A stretch of 64,000 bases of DNA, taken from the NCBI GenBank assembly GCA_965220305.1, contig OZ244817.1, forward strand, positions 992,001 to 1,056,000, written 5' to 3'. A model generated the notes under the pieces. That model saw only the letters and a program-made list of their open reading frames with translations, ran no database searches and was not told where the DNA came from. Position 1 is the first letter of the stretch. Every line of letters begins with the position of its first letter. Both the position numbers and the translations under genes were made by a program. Source of the stretch: G965220305 sp965220305. GTDB lineage: Bacteria > Chloroflexota > Dehalococcoidia > Lucifugimonadales > UBA3495. Positions 8,453-17,199 of the stretch are shown here, one piece after another.

Positions 8453-10471
8453 CCACCATCAGGGAAAGAGCGGAGGAACTCCGCCAGAAAATCCAGTACC
8501 ACGACCATCGCTACTACGTGATGGACGCCCCCCAGGTGACCGACGGCGAGTACGACGGCATGATGCAAAGCCTCCGTAAGTTGGAGCAGGAACACCCGGA
8601 GATACGGGACGGCAACTCGCCCACCCAGCGGGTGGGAGGAACGGTGAGCGCGGGATTCAGCGAGGTGGAGCACCCCGAGCCGATGCTCAGTCTGGCCAAC
8701 GCCACGACCCTGGGGGAATTCACCGAGTGGCGCACCCGGACCGCCAAGCGGCTGCTGCTGGAGGAGTTCCCGCTGAACGTTGAGCCGAAGATCGACGGGC
8801 TGGCCATCCGGCTGGTCTACCGGAACGGCCACCTCGTACAGGCGATCACCCGGGGAAACGGAGAGGCCGGAGAGGATGTTACCCACAACGTCAGAACGGT
8901 ACGGAACATCCCGCTGACGCTGAGGACGCCGCCTGGAGAGGCCATCCCGGAGGTCCTGGAGGTGCGGGGCGAGATCTACATGCCCAGGGAAACCTTCGAG
9001 GACGCCAACCGGGAGCGGGAGGAGGAGGGAGAACCCCGCTACTCCAATCCCCGGAACGCCGCGGCGGGAGCCGTGCGACAGTTGGACCCCGCGCTGGCGG
9101 CCCGGAGAGGACTCCGCGCCTGGGTCTACCACCACCACAACCCACCCGGCAACAGCCATGAGACAGCGCTCCGCGATCTGAGGGACATGGGACTGCCGGT
9201 GAACCCGCTGAACCGGCTCTGCGGGTCGATCCAGGAGGTGGCGGAGTATCACCAGGAGATGGCGGAACTACGGCCCCAACTGGGATACGAGATCGACGGG
9301 ATAGTCGCGAAGCTCGACCGCATCAGTCTACGGGAACAACTGGGAGCCACCCACCACGAACCCCGGTGGGCCATGGCATGGAAATTCCCCTCGGGGCAGT
9401 CGGTAACAACGCTGCGGGAGATCCGCATCAGCCACGGGCGATTCGGGCGGCTGACGCCGGTGGCGGTCCTCAACCCGGTGGAACTCAGCGGGGTGACGGT
9501 GCAGAGCGCGAGCCTGCACAACGAGGAGGACATTCACCGGAAGGACATCCGGCCGGGGACGATGGTGACCGTCGAGCGGGCCGGGGACGTGATCCCCCAG
9601 GTAACGGGGCCAGCGGACCTCCGGGCCAACCGGGAGCAGCCGCCCTTCCGGATGCCTGAACGCTGCCCCTCCTGCGGCAACCGGGTGGAGACCCGGAAGA
9701 ACGAGGTCGGCCACTGGTGCCCCAACCTGGACTGCCCGGCGCTGCTGCCGGAGCAGCTCAAGAGCTTCGTCGGCAAACGGGCAATGGAGATCGACGGGCT
9801 GGGAGAACACTGGTGCCAGGAGTTGGTGGACCGGGGATTGGTCGAGAACGTAGGGGACCTCTATTTCCTCACCCGGGAACAACTGCTCAAACTCGACCGG
9901 ATGGGCGAGAGGTTGGCGGACCGAGTACTGCGGAACATTGAGGACAGCCGCAGCAAGCCACTGGAACGGGTCCTCTACAGCCTCGGCATCTTCCGGTTGG
10001 GCCGGAGTCTCCGGAAAGCTGGCAACCCGTTACGGGGAAATGGAAGAGATCAGCCGGCTGGACCGGGAACAACTGGAGTCCATCGAGGGAATCGGCCCGG
10101 AGATTGCGGGCAGCGTGGTCCGGGGATTCCACTCGGAGCGCGTGATAACGACGCTGGAGAGGCTTAAGGAAGCCGGAGTAAACATGCGAAAAAACCAGGA
10201 GGAGGAGGAGAAGGAGACAATGACAACCACGGAAGGAAGGGGAAAACTGGAAGGACTGAACCTGGTGGTCACCGGCAAGCTGGAGGGCATGACTCGCCAT
10301 GATGCGGAGTCGATGATACGGCAGCAGGGCGGGAACGCTAGCTCCAGCGTGACCAGGCAGACCAACTACCTCGTGGTGGGGGAGAAACCCGGATCGAAGC
10401 TCTCCAAGGCCCAACAGCTGGGGGTCGCAGTGCTAAACCAACAGCAATTCGAGCAAATGCTGACCGGCTGA
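8449..10471 (+). pseudogene. ligA: NAD-dependent DNA ligase, frameshifted
   Basis: Joined across one indel the product is about 674 residues, normal for LigA. The N-terminal Ia domain has YYVMDAPQVTDGEYD. The adenylation motif KIDG (EPKIDGLAIRL) supplies the active lysine, and GEIYMP, NPRNAAAGAVRQLDP and the OB-fold PVAVLNPVELSG follow. The zinc finger is CPSCGNRVE..CPNLDCPA. The frame then changes at about 9998-10010. HhH (SIEGIGPEIAGSVV) and BRCT (LVVTGKLEGMTRHDAE) domains follow to 10471. All catalytic motifs are upstream of the break, so a truncated product would lack the HhH and BRCT domains. It seals nicks in replication and repair. It could be a sequencing error, as only one base is involved. 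Confidence 0.85.
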
Positions 10472-10608
10472 GCCTCCATCCCGAGAACAAGCCGCAAGGC
10501 TTAAACGAAAAAGGCCTAGAGCCAAGGAGAAACAGAAGCAGCAACAAGCCAGCAAGGAGAATACCCAGGGACCATCCAACCTCACCCCCAAAACGACACC
10601 GTCCAGAA

Positions 10609-10902
10609 TCTCGGCAACTCCCCTGTAAGAATGCCAGACTGCGTTTCCGAGCCGGAGCACGGACAAATGGTGTCAGACCCGCCGAACAGCAGACCAGGGA
10701 GCAAAAATGGTGCGGCGTCTGGTACGACTGCCAGAAGTGTCACTCCTGCCAACTACTACCCAGCGGAGAGCTCCTGTTGAGCCTGGAAGTACAGAGAGCG
10801 AGGGACAACAACCAATCTCCAGAGATGGAGAAAAGTCAACCAAGAGCAGTTGGAGTTTGCCAGAAGGATAACCAAGACTCGCTGGAGGTAGATTGGAATT
10901 GA
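10609..10902 (+). pseudogene. Possible small zinc-binding protein without a clear start
   Basis: This frame has no ATG, but ends in a convincing segment: EQKWCGVWYDCQKCHSCQLLPSGELLLSL, then a charged tail to TGA 10900. Four cysteines in a WCG..DCxxCxxC arrangement resemble small zinc proteins I recall from plasmid-like elements in related bacteria. The N-terminal part reads best across more than one frame, so it may be frameshifted. The 437-base gap between ligA and the next gene holds nothing else I can support. Confidence 0.3.
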
Positions 10903-10909
10903 CCAACCA

Positions 10910-11455
10910 ATGGAGGAGAGGAAATTGCCAAGTGAAATCGCCATAGACAGCGCCCAACGACTGCAGGGAATGATGACCGACGCCCACCAAACAGCCCTCA
11001 TGGCAATGCGCAATAACCAGCGGTTGCTGGAGGCAAGCCCAGATGATGAAACCCTCTATGACAAGCAAGACCATTTGCAACGGATGGCCCGGGAACTGGA
11101 GAAACTCATTCCAGCCACGGAGACTCACCCAGGGGTACGAAACAACTACCACGGGGCAAGGGACTCCAGGGAATCCCGAGTCACCAGAAAGGCGGAGGAT
11201 GGAAACCTTCCAAAGGAAGCGCTACCGGAGCGAAAGGACCTCTCCAACCACTCATCCAACGGATTCGGTTAGGGGTATCACGGCTCAGAACCAGCCCAAC
11301 TGGCGCTGGCCATCCTCGCCGACGCGACCGGGGGCGATGACTATGCGACGAGGCGGCGCCAGGAATTCAAGCGGGAAGTCATCGCCGGCATACGGAACAA
11401 CCGATGGACCATCCTGGGAGAGGATGTCGAGGGATGGGTGAAGGACCACCCATAA
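10910..11455 (+). pseudogene. DUF6166-type protein with a TAG in place of a conserved Trp
   Basis: The frame from ATG 10910 runs to TAG 11270-11272 and then continues without a break to 11455. The residues around the stop read LSNHSSNGFG, stop, GYHGSEPAQLALAILADATG. The DUF6166 family has a conserved HSPTGFxWGYxGSGPAQLALAILAD motif, so the stop replaces the tryptophan (TGG to TAG). The DUF6166 part starts near VRNNYHGARDSRESRVT (about 11133). The 70 or so residues before it are helical and may be a separate gene or a fusion. DUF6166 proteins are typical of plasmids; their function is unknown. Confidence 0.6.
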
Positions 11456-11492
11456 ACCCCCAGGCATAGCAAGACAGACAGGAGGAAGAAAA

Positions 11493-11696
11493 ATGGCGCG
11501 AATATTCGTCTATGACAACCGTGAGTTCGAGGACCCGGACCCAGAGATGACCGTGGAACAGGTCAAGGCCAGCCTGGCCGACTTCTACGGGGAACTGAGC
11601 AACGCCACGGTCTCGGAGACCGAGCGCGGGGAGGACACCGTCCACACCTTCAACAAGCGGGTCGGGACCAAGGGAGCCCGGAGCGATGCGGAATGA
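11493..11696 (+). CDS. PRTRC system protein C
   Basis: This 67-residue protein matches the PRTRC protein C family over its whole length: FVYDNREFEDPDPEMTVEQV, then LADFYGELSNATV, then RGEDTVHTFNKRVGTKG. PRTRC stands for ParB-related, ThiF-related cassette, a gene set of unknown function found on plasmids and integrated elements. ATG 11493 follows AGGAGGAAGAAAA. Its stop overlaps the next start by four bases. The frame is intact. It opens the PRTRC block that continues with B (12794), A (13467) and the ThiF-like protein (15911). Confidence 0.9.
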   Translation: MARIFVYDNREFEDPDPEMTVEQVKASLADFYGELSNATVSETERGEDTVHTFNKRVGTKGARSDAE

Positions 11697-11920
11697 ACCA
11701 CCGGGATTTGGAGGAAATGCTAAGACAGGTCCCGGCGGCCAGATTGAGGGCGCTGGAACTGGCGGAGAGGCTGGTGGACAAAGATGGAAGACTCCCGAAG
11801 GAACTGCCTCCGGAGCAACTGCAGGAAATGAGGGAGGCCTCGGTGGAAGCCAAGAACTATGTCCAGGGAGTCCAGCGTCTGATCTCGGATTGCCAGAAGC
11901 TGGTCCACCCCCATCGATAA
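11693..11920 (+). CDS. Small helical protein in the PRTRC cassette
   Basis: This 75-residue protein overlaps PRTRC C by ATGA and is strongly helical: LEEMLRQVPAARLRALELAERLV, then PPEQLQEMREASVEAKNYVQGV. It could form a coiled coil. No named family is recognised, but its position inside the cassette and the overlaps at both ends support a real gene. Its stop codon overlaps the presumed start of the next gene (see 11917). Confidence 0.6.
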   Translation: MNHRDLEEMLRQVPAARLRALELAERLVDKDGRLPKELPPEQLQEMREASVEAKNYVQGVQRLISDCQKLVHPHR

Positions 11921-12810
11921 CGGCCCTTCTGGAGAAACTGAGCTGGGACAACCCGGTAAAGCTCCTGGACCTGGTTGGATTCCTGCACGGCCACAACGCT
12001 GTATCGAACCAGGAGTGGTTCGAGAAATTGGTCCAACAGACGCTACCCGAACGGGCATGGGAGATACTGGGGATAAGAAACGAATCGGGCCAGGTGATGA
12101 GATTCGCCGCTGTATTCAGCGACACCCACTTCCCCCTAGATGAGAACCACCTGGAAATGCTGATCGAATGGCAGATGGATGATGACCCCGAAGAATTCGA
12201 GCCCGGGGAATACGGCCCATACGCCATTCTCCGGAGGGGAATCCCCTTCGACCTGATGGGCTGCTCCTGGGAGGCGAGGCACGAACTGTGGAACAGTGCA
12301 GGTATGGGAACCGCAGCGATTGCGCTCCTGGCCCGGATGCCGGGAATGGAGAACCCCCACCAGATACTCCTGAAAGAATACCTGGGAATGCGGACATCCT
12401 GGCTGGAATCCGCCGCGAGCCACCTCCGAGAGGAAACCCTGAAACGGATCCCCGAGAATGGCATCCCGATGGAACTGCTGGAAGAGACAGTCCGGGAAAC
12501 TCCCCTGGAAGCGGCGTTCCTGGACGCCCAGTGGATATACAACGAAACCGGGAACTTCTTCCTCGACTATAACCCAACCGGAGAGGATGGATTCGAGGGA
12601 TTCAGCGACCCGTGGGACGACGAGATCATCGGGACAGGAATCGAGGAATGGGCAGAGGCCAAACCCATCAGAGATAAAATAGATCGGCTGGAAGATTGGC
12701 TGGAGAAGGACATCGACAAACGGTTTGAGGAAATGCTCGACTTCATCCTCGAAAGACTTGCATCAATCCCGGAGAACTTCAAGAGGAAGGAAGATGACCA
12801 ACGAGAATGA
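11917..12810 (+). CDS. Conserved PRTRC-associated protein, start codon ATA
   Basis: This protein is about 297 residues. Segments such as ILRRGIPFDLMGCSWEARHELWN, ILGIRNESGQ and WIYNETGNFFLDYNP, then DPWDDEIIGTGIEEW and ERFEEMLDFILERL-like ends, recall a conserved protein near PRTRC genes in Chloroflexota elements (from memory; no search was possible). Homology-like sequence begins at TALLEKLSWDNP, right after an ATA (11917) where an ATGA overlap with the upstream stop would be expected. The start may be mutated from ATG, or ATA may be used. Otherwise the frame is intact. It is acidic and soluble, with no catalytic motif recognised. Confidence 0.6.
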   Translation: MTALLEKLSWDNPVKLLDLVGFLHGHNAVSNQEWFEKLVQQTLPERAWEILGIRNESGQVMRFAAVFSDTHFPLDENHLEMLIEWQMDDDPEEFEPGEYGPYAILRRGIPFDLMGCSWEARHELWNSAGMGTAAIALLARMPGMENPHQILLKEYLGMRTSWLESAASHLREETLKRIPENGIPMELLEETVRETPLEAAFLDAQWIYNETGNFFLDYNPTGEDGFEGFSDPWDDEIIGTGIEEWAEAKPIRDKIDRLEDWLEKDIDKRFEEMLDFILERLASIPENFKRKEDDQRE

Positions 12811-13516
12811 ATCCTACAATGGCGCACCCAGCGTGCAATGGGCCAACGCCAGCATATCGGACGTACCCCGGGACAAACTCAGGATGCAGTTGGAATTCTA
12901 CCAGGAGAGCCTGGTCCTGAAAGGGTTCGATGATGAAGTATCCTGGATCCGGCGGGTGAGCGCCGACGAGATCGCCGCCACCCTCACGCACCACATGGGA
13001 GCGAGAACTGGGCTGCTGCCCCGGGACACGCTGTGGTGGAGACAGTCCAGGGAGGGAACCATCACCGCCCTCTGGCGGGAACCCCAAGTATGGGCGGCAT
13101 CCCTCCAGGCGAAGGCCTTCGAGGCGCTGGAGAGATTCCGGCTACCCATGCCGGGACTGGTCTTCATCTGCCCCCCGGGGCAGGCGCCGTGGGTGTTCGC
13201 CGCCCGGGAGCGGCCCGAGGACCCGGGGGCCAGGCTGTACCACGCCCCCACCTTCAACGTGTTCCGGAACGGACGGGTATGCCCGGGCAACCACACCTTC
13301 CCGGAGAGACCGGAGGAGATCCCGGAGTCCTTCTTCCAGTCCCACTTCTCGACGACGGGAGACACCCAAGGCAGGTCGAAGAAACACCGGGACCAACTCT
13401 ACGACCTCTGGAAGGAGATCAATGGGCGAGATGAATACCCCCTGGACGACCTGGTTGAAATCGGCGATGTTGCCGGGATCATGGAAATCCCAGACCTGCA
13501 GACAAGACGTTACTGA
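12794..13516 (+). CDS. PRTRC system protein B
   Basis: This 240-residue protein matches PRTRC protein B throughout: WIRRVSADEIAATLTHHMG, GLLPRDTLWWRQSREG, RFRLPMPGLVFICPPG, PWVFAARERPED, LYHAPTFNVFRNGRVCPGNH, and a C terminus YPLDDLVEIGDVAGI. ATG 12794 follows AAGGAAG. The biochemical role of protein B is unknown. It is intact and lies directly upstream of protein A, in the usual cassette order C-B-A. Confidence 0.92.
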   Translation: MTNENESYNGAPSVQWANASISDVPRDKLRMQLEFYQESLVLKGFDDEVSWIRRVSADEIAATLTHHMGARTGLLPRDTLWWRQSREGTITALWREPQVWAASLQAKAFEALERFRLPMPGLVFICPPGQAPWVFAARERPEDPGARLYHAPTFNVFRNGRVCPGNHTFPERPEEIPESFFQSHFSTTGDTQGRSKKHRDQLYDLWKEINGRDEYPLDDLVEIGDVAGIMEIPDLQTRRY

Positions 13517-14141
13517 CCCCACGGCTGAGAGCGCCGCTGGACCCCGGCAACCCCGGGAGCCGGCGGGATACCTGGTCAACCACCCCAAGGGCGTCAGAGG
13601 CGCCCAGGGAGTGGGCTACGACTACGTCATCGCCGGGAACGGGGTCTTCGCCCAAGCGGAGAACGCCAACCTGACGGCTCGGGTGCAACTGGCGAAGTGC
13701 AACATAAGGGGCCTGAAGCCGACAACCGCGAAGATACACCTGCCCCAGGGGAAGATTCCCCGGGGACTGCTGGAGATGGGAATCCACTGGTTCCGGCAGA
13801 CTCCCGGAGTGGAACGGTATTTCGCCATCCAATGGGATGGGTCCCAATACCTCCCGGTAATCCCGGAGCAGCAGGGACGGGCCGCCAGCCTCAGCTACCA
13901 CAGCCCGGAATCCGCAGTGCTGGAGTTCCACTCCCACGGCCGGATGGCTGCGTTCTTCTCCGGAACCGACGACCGGGACGAGCAGGGATTCCGGCTCTAC
14001 GGAGTAGCTGGAAAGCTGGATCAGATGGAGCCGGAGCTACGCCTGAGAGTCGGGGTCTACGGACACTTCCAGGAAATCCCGCCGTCGGAAGTGTTCCAAT
14101 GGGACGACAGAACAACCTTGAAACCGCGGATCCAAGGATGA
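13467..14141 (+). CDS. PRTRC system protein A, JAMM-type domain
   Basis: Recognisable PRTRC A sequence begins near GYDYVIAGNGVFAQAEN (about 13617) and runs to the end. A JAMM/MPN-like metalloprotease signature is present: an upstream Glu, then HSHGRMAAFFSGTDDRDEQG, which gives HxH and SxxD-type ligands. The family partner is the ThiF-like protein at 15911, recalling ubiquitin-type deconjugation/activation pairs. The start is uncertain. ATG 13467 overlaps protein B by 50 bases, and ATG 13422 is another option. No stop breaks the frame, so the domain should be functional. Confidence 0.8.
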   Translation: MLPGSWKSQTCRQDVTDPTAESAAGPRQPREPAGYLVNHPKGVRGAQGVGYDYVIAGNGVFAQAENANLTARVQLAKCNIRGLKPTTAKIHLPQGKIPRGLLEMGIHWFRQTPGVERYFAIQWDGSQYLPVIPEQQGRAASLSYHSPESAVLEFHSHGRMAAFFSGTDDRDEQGFRLYGVAGKLDQMEPELRLRVGVYGHFQEIPPSEVFQWDDRTTLKPRIQG

Positions 14142-14171
14142 AGGACGCAGACCACAACGGAGGACACAAGG

Positions 14172-14728
14172 ATGGCAGAACCGGAAACCGCACACGGGGC
14201 TGACGCCCCCGCAGAAATCCTGGGCGAACCTCGGGGAAGTAAACTACGGCCCGAATGGGCCCACAATCCCAAGGGATTTGTCATACACCTGGATGGGGAA
14301 ACCTTCCATCCATTCTGCCAGGAAACAATGCGGGTGAACGAGGATGGAGAACCCATCGCCTGCGGGAAGAAACCAAGGTACGTCCGCACCCTCTGGAACG
14401 ACGGAACGGTCTTCAGTTGCGGAGGACACCTGAACAGGATGGAGGACTTAGCCAAGCCCGTCGTGGCGATGGGAAGCCGGGGAGCCGCGGTGCTGAAACC
14501 AGTCCTCCTGGATGCCCCGAACTACCGGTGGGTACCGGGAGCAGCGGATCCGTCGAGCGCCCCGTCCACATCGAAATGCTGCAGGGATCGAAACAGGAAG
14601 AACCCGCCACCTGCTGGTGTGGCGCGGAGCCCCGGCAGAACGAGCGAGGACGCACCGAGTGGGAGGGAGGAAAACCCACCGACAAACCCTGGTGGGAAAG
14701 GAAGCAGACCCCCGAGGAACATCCCTAG
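14172..14728 (+). pseudogene. Hypothetical protein with probable frameshift
   Basis: ATG 14172 opens a frame reading HNPKGFVIHLDGETFHPFCQETM, EPIACGKKPRYVRTLWNDGTVFSCGGHL and LLDAPNYRWVPG. After about 14540 that frame turns into low-complexity sequence. A neighbouring frame instead gives PVHIEMLQGSKQEEPATCWCGAEP and ends at 14728. A one-base indel near 14540-14560 is likely. Pairs of cysteines (FC, AC, SC, CWC) suggest a zinc-binding protein. No family is recognised. Confidence 0.45.
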
Positions 14729-14794
14729 AGGTAGCGTGGAGAAACAAAAGGCCCCACAACGGGGCGGGAAGCGAGAGGAGCTGATAGGAAGGCC

Positions 14795-15424
14795 ATGACA
14801 ACGGAAAAAGCAGCCGAGAGGCTGGAGCAAGCCGCAGCCGGCATCCGAGAGTGCCGGGACTGCCCCCTGGGGCACAGCCGCACCAACGCGGTCCCCGGGG
14901 AGGGACCAGCCAACGCCAAGGTGATGTTCATCGCCGAGGGACCGGGGCAGAACGAGGACCGGCAGGGACGCCCCTTCGTGGGACGCGCCGGGGAATTCCT
15001 GAACGACCTGCTCCCGCTGGCGGACCTGAGCCGGGACGAGGTGTTCATCACCAACATGCTGAAATGCCAGGCCCCGGGCAACCGGGACCCGGAACCGGGG
15101 GAAATCGAAGCCTGCAACAAGCACCTGGAAAGACAGTTGGAGATAATCAACCCCCAGCTCATCGTGACGCTGGGGCGGTTCTCCCTGGCCAGGTTCCTCC
15201 CCGGAGACAGCATCGGGAAGGTACGGGGCCAACTCCGGCGGAAGAACGGCTACTACATCTTCCCGGTGATGCACCCAGCAGCGGGGCTGCGCCGGAACGA
15301 CTTCCGGGACCGGGTGGTGGATGACTTCCTGGAAATACCCGAAGCGCTGCGCCGGATCCTGGAAGACCCGCCCGAGGAGGAAAGGCCGCCGGCACCGTCA
15401 AACGTACAGGGAAGCCTGTTCTGA
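14795..15424 (+). CDS. udg: Family 4 uracil-DNA glycosylase, Fe-S type
   Basis: This 209-residue protein has the family 4 signature: an N-terminal CRDC (Cys20, Cys23) for the 4Fe-4S cluster, the motif A region AEGPGQNEDRQGRPFVGRAG, TNMLKCQAPGNRDPEPGEIEAC with the other cluster cysteines, LIVTLGRFSL, and the motif B-like MHPAAGLR. It excises uracil from DNA to start base-excision repair. The last five residues are QGSLF, close to the bacterial clamp-binding consensus QL(S/D)LF, which is notable because the element encodes its own clamp. The frame is intact, with ATG 14795 chosen by homology. Confidence 0.9.
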   Translation: MTTEKAAERLEQAAAGIRECRDCPLGHSRTNAVPGEGPANAKVMFIAEGPGQNEDRQGRPFVGRAGEFLNDLLPLADLSRDEVFITNMLKCQAPGNRDPEPGEIEACNKHLERQLEIINPQLIVTLGRFSLARFLPGDSIGKVRGQLRRKNGYYIFPVMHPAAGLRRNDFRDRVVDDFLEIPEALRRILEDPPEEERPPAPSNVQGSLF

Positions 15425-15562
15425 GAAGAGGAATAGAGATGCCCCATCCCCCTGAAGCATCCCTCATTGCCCAGCAGCCGGGAACAAAGGCCGCCGGCAC
15501 GGCCGGAGGGCAACGGACACGCAGCCCGGCGTCACGCCTAACCGGAGGAGGGCGCCAGGAAC

Positions 15563-15804
15563 GTCAGGAAGAGGTGGGAAGAAAACACCCACTCCGACCT
15601 GACCCTACCGGTCACCCAGGAACACATCCGCCAGGGAGCGCCCGGATCCCAAACAAATGCGCCATCGACCTGACGCTGGCCGAGGTCGGCTTCACCCAAG
15701 TCCAAGCCGGTGACGTCAGTTACCGAGAGCCGGACGGCAGACTCCGGGTACTGGAAGCCGTCGGCTTCTTCCACCAATGGGTTGGAAGATTCGACTCTCC
15801 CTGA
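15563..15804 (+). pseudogene. Small plasmid-type protein, frameshifted
   Basis: One frame reads RWEENTHSDLTLPVTQEHIRQGAPG and stops. Another frame then continues NKCAIDLTLAEVGFTQVQAGDVSYREPDG and RVLEAVGFFHQWVGRFDSP to TGA 15804. Together they resemble a small family with the order VTxEHIRxG, C(P/A)IALAL, VSYR and FIRRFD that is frequent on plasmids (recognised by memory of the pattern). The break lies near 15640. No function is known. Confidence 0.45.
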
Positions 15805-15910
15805 TCCAGCAGCCCAGCGCACCCCCGCACCCTATACCTCCAACTGGAAGACGGAATCATACGGCTGCGGACCAACGACCCCGAGGCACCAACAACCTAC
15901 CAAAAAGGGG

Positions 15911-16838
15911 ATGACCGTCATGCCATATCACCTCCACACCGAACACATAGGCAACAACCCAAGCATAACCATCATTGGCTGCGGCGGCACCGGCGGCTTC
16001 GTCGCCGAGGCCATCTGCCGGTTGTTCACCGGCCGGCAGGCCACCATCGTTTTGATGGACCACGACCGGGTGGAACCCCACAACCTGCTGCGGCAGAACT
16101 TCCACCGCCAGGACGTGGGAAAGCTCAAGAGCGCCGTGCTGGCGGAGCGGCTGTCCCTGACCTACAACCGGACCATTGGGTACTCAACAGAAAAGTTCCG
16201 TGCCGGGAGCAGATGGGAGCGTCCATCATGGGACTACGTCCGTACCAATCTGATGATCGGATGCGTGGACAACGCCGAAGCCAGGATGGAGATGGACCAG
16301 CACCTGGGCACACGCGGGGGCAACGTCTAAGCCGAGCTGCCGGGCTTGCCCGCGACCCCAGCACCTGGGCACACGCGGGGGCAACACCTGGCTGATTGAC
16401 GCCGGCAACGGGAGAAACTGGGGCCAGGTGCTCATTGGAAGCCGGACAAAGGAACAGTACCAACCCCAAAGGTGCTTCGAAGGCGATGTGTGCTACAAGC
16501 TCCCCAGCCCGGCGATGCAGCGGCCCGACATACTGACAGCAACGCCCGACACGCCGCCGGACATAGACTGCGCCGCGGCGTTGGACCTGGTGGACCAGGA
16601 CCCGACCATCAACCAGATGATGGCAATGCTGGTGCGCCGGATGGCGGCCAACGACTGCCCCTGGATGTCCCTCTACCTGGACCTAGAGCAGGGCACGATG
16701 ACGCCGAGGTATGCCACGCCGGAGAACGTCGCCCAGGTAACCAGGACATCGCCGGAGGAACTGCTCAGGGAAAACGGGAACAACGAAAACGACGAGTACG
16801 ACGACGACGAGTACAACGACGAGTACGATAACAACTGA
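15911..16838 (+). pseudogene. PRTRC ThiF family protein, disrupted by a 61-bp duplication
   Basis: This is an E1/ThiF-type adenylyltransferase fold. The nucleotide-binding glycine loop is IIGCGGTGGFVAEAICRL, and the family block VLMDHDRVEPHNLLRQNFHRQDVGKLKS follows. After TRGGN at 16322 a 61-bp tandem duplication shifts the frame into a stop at 16328-16330. The proper continuation NTWLIDAGNGRNWGQVLIGS starts after the second copy and runs to 16838. Removing one copy restores one continuous frame of about 288 residues. The tail is very acidic (DEYDDDEYNDEYDNN). ATG 15920 is the better-spaced start (AAGGGG at 15905). ThiF proteins activate C-terminal carboxylates; the PRTRC substrate is unknown. 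Confidence 0.8.
16297..16385 (+). repeat. 61-bp tandem duplication with 28-bp identical ends
   Basis: A 28-bp sequence beginning CCAGCACCTGGGCACACG occurs at 16297-16324 and again at 16358-16385. The repeat offset of 61 bp is not a multiple of three, so it breaks the ThiF frame. The 33 bp between the copies contain the frame's TAA. Confidence 0.85.
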
Positions 16839-16865
16839 ACGCAGGAGAACTGGAGGAAAAACAGC

Positions 16866-17168
16866 ATGGGCTGGATAGTGCACAGCAGGGAAGCGGCGGA
16901 AGCCGCCGGAGCCGACCCAGAAGGAGACATAGTGATGTTCGACATCACCCCGAACAGCGTCGCGGAGGTCTACAACCGCTATCGCAACGAGGTAGACGAG
17001 AACGAGTTGGGTTTCCAGGACCGGTGGGGACTGTTCTCGGATGAGCGGAGGGGGAAACTCCTGAAAGCAGTCGAACGCTACATCGACAAGCGCCTCTGCA
17101 ACATTGACGAGGACATCAACGACGAACTGGAGCGGGCAGACGCCGGAGCCCTTCAGGGCGGGGAATGA
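16866..17168 (+). CDS. Hypothetical acidic protein
   Basis: This 100-residue protein starts at ATG 16866, preceded by GGAGGAAAAACAGC. The sequence (MGWIVHSREAAEAAGADPEG, then VAEVYNRYRNEVDENELGF, then ERYIDKRLCNIDEDINDELE) is soluble and helical. No family is recognised. It lies between the ThiF and PAPS-reductase-like genes in the same direction. Confidence 0.55.
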   Translation: MGWIVHSREAAEAAGADPEGDIVMFDITPNSVAEVYNRYRNEVDENELGFQDRWGLFSDERRGKLLKAVERYIDKRLCNIDEDINDELERADAGALQGGE

Positions 17169-17199
17169 AACACCGGACCACGGGAAGAAGGAGGTTGGA

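Noticed and set aside
10673..11152. Antisense 159-codon frame between ligA and the DUF6166-type gene
   Set aside because: The plus strand there contains the cysteine-rich segment and the helical protein; the antisense reading has no start signal and shows hydrophobic shadow composition.
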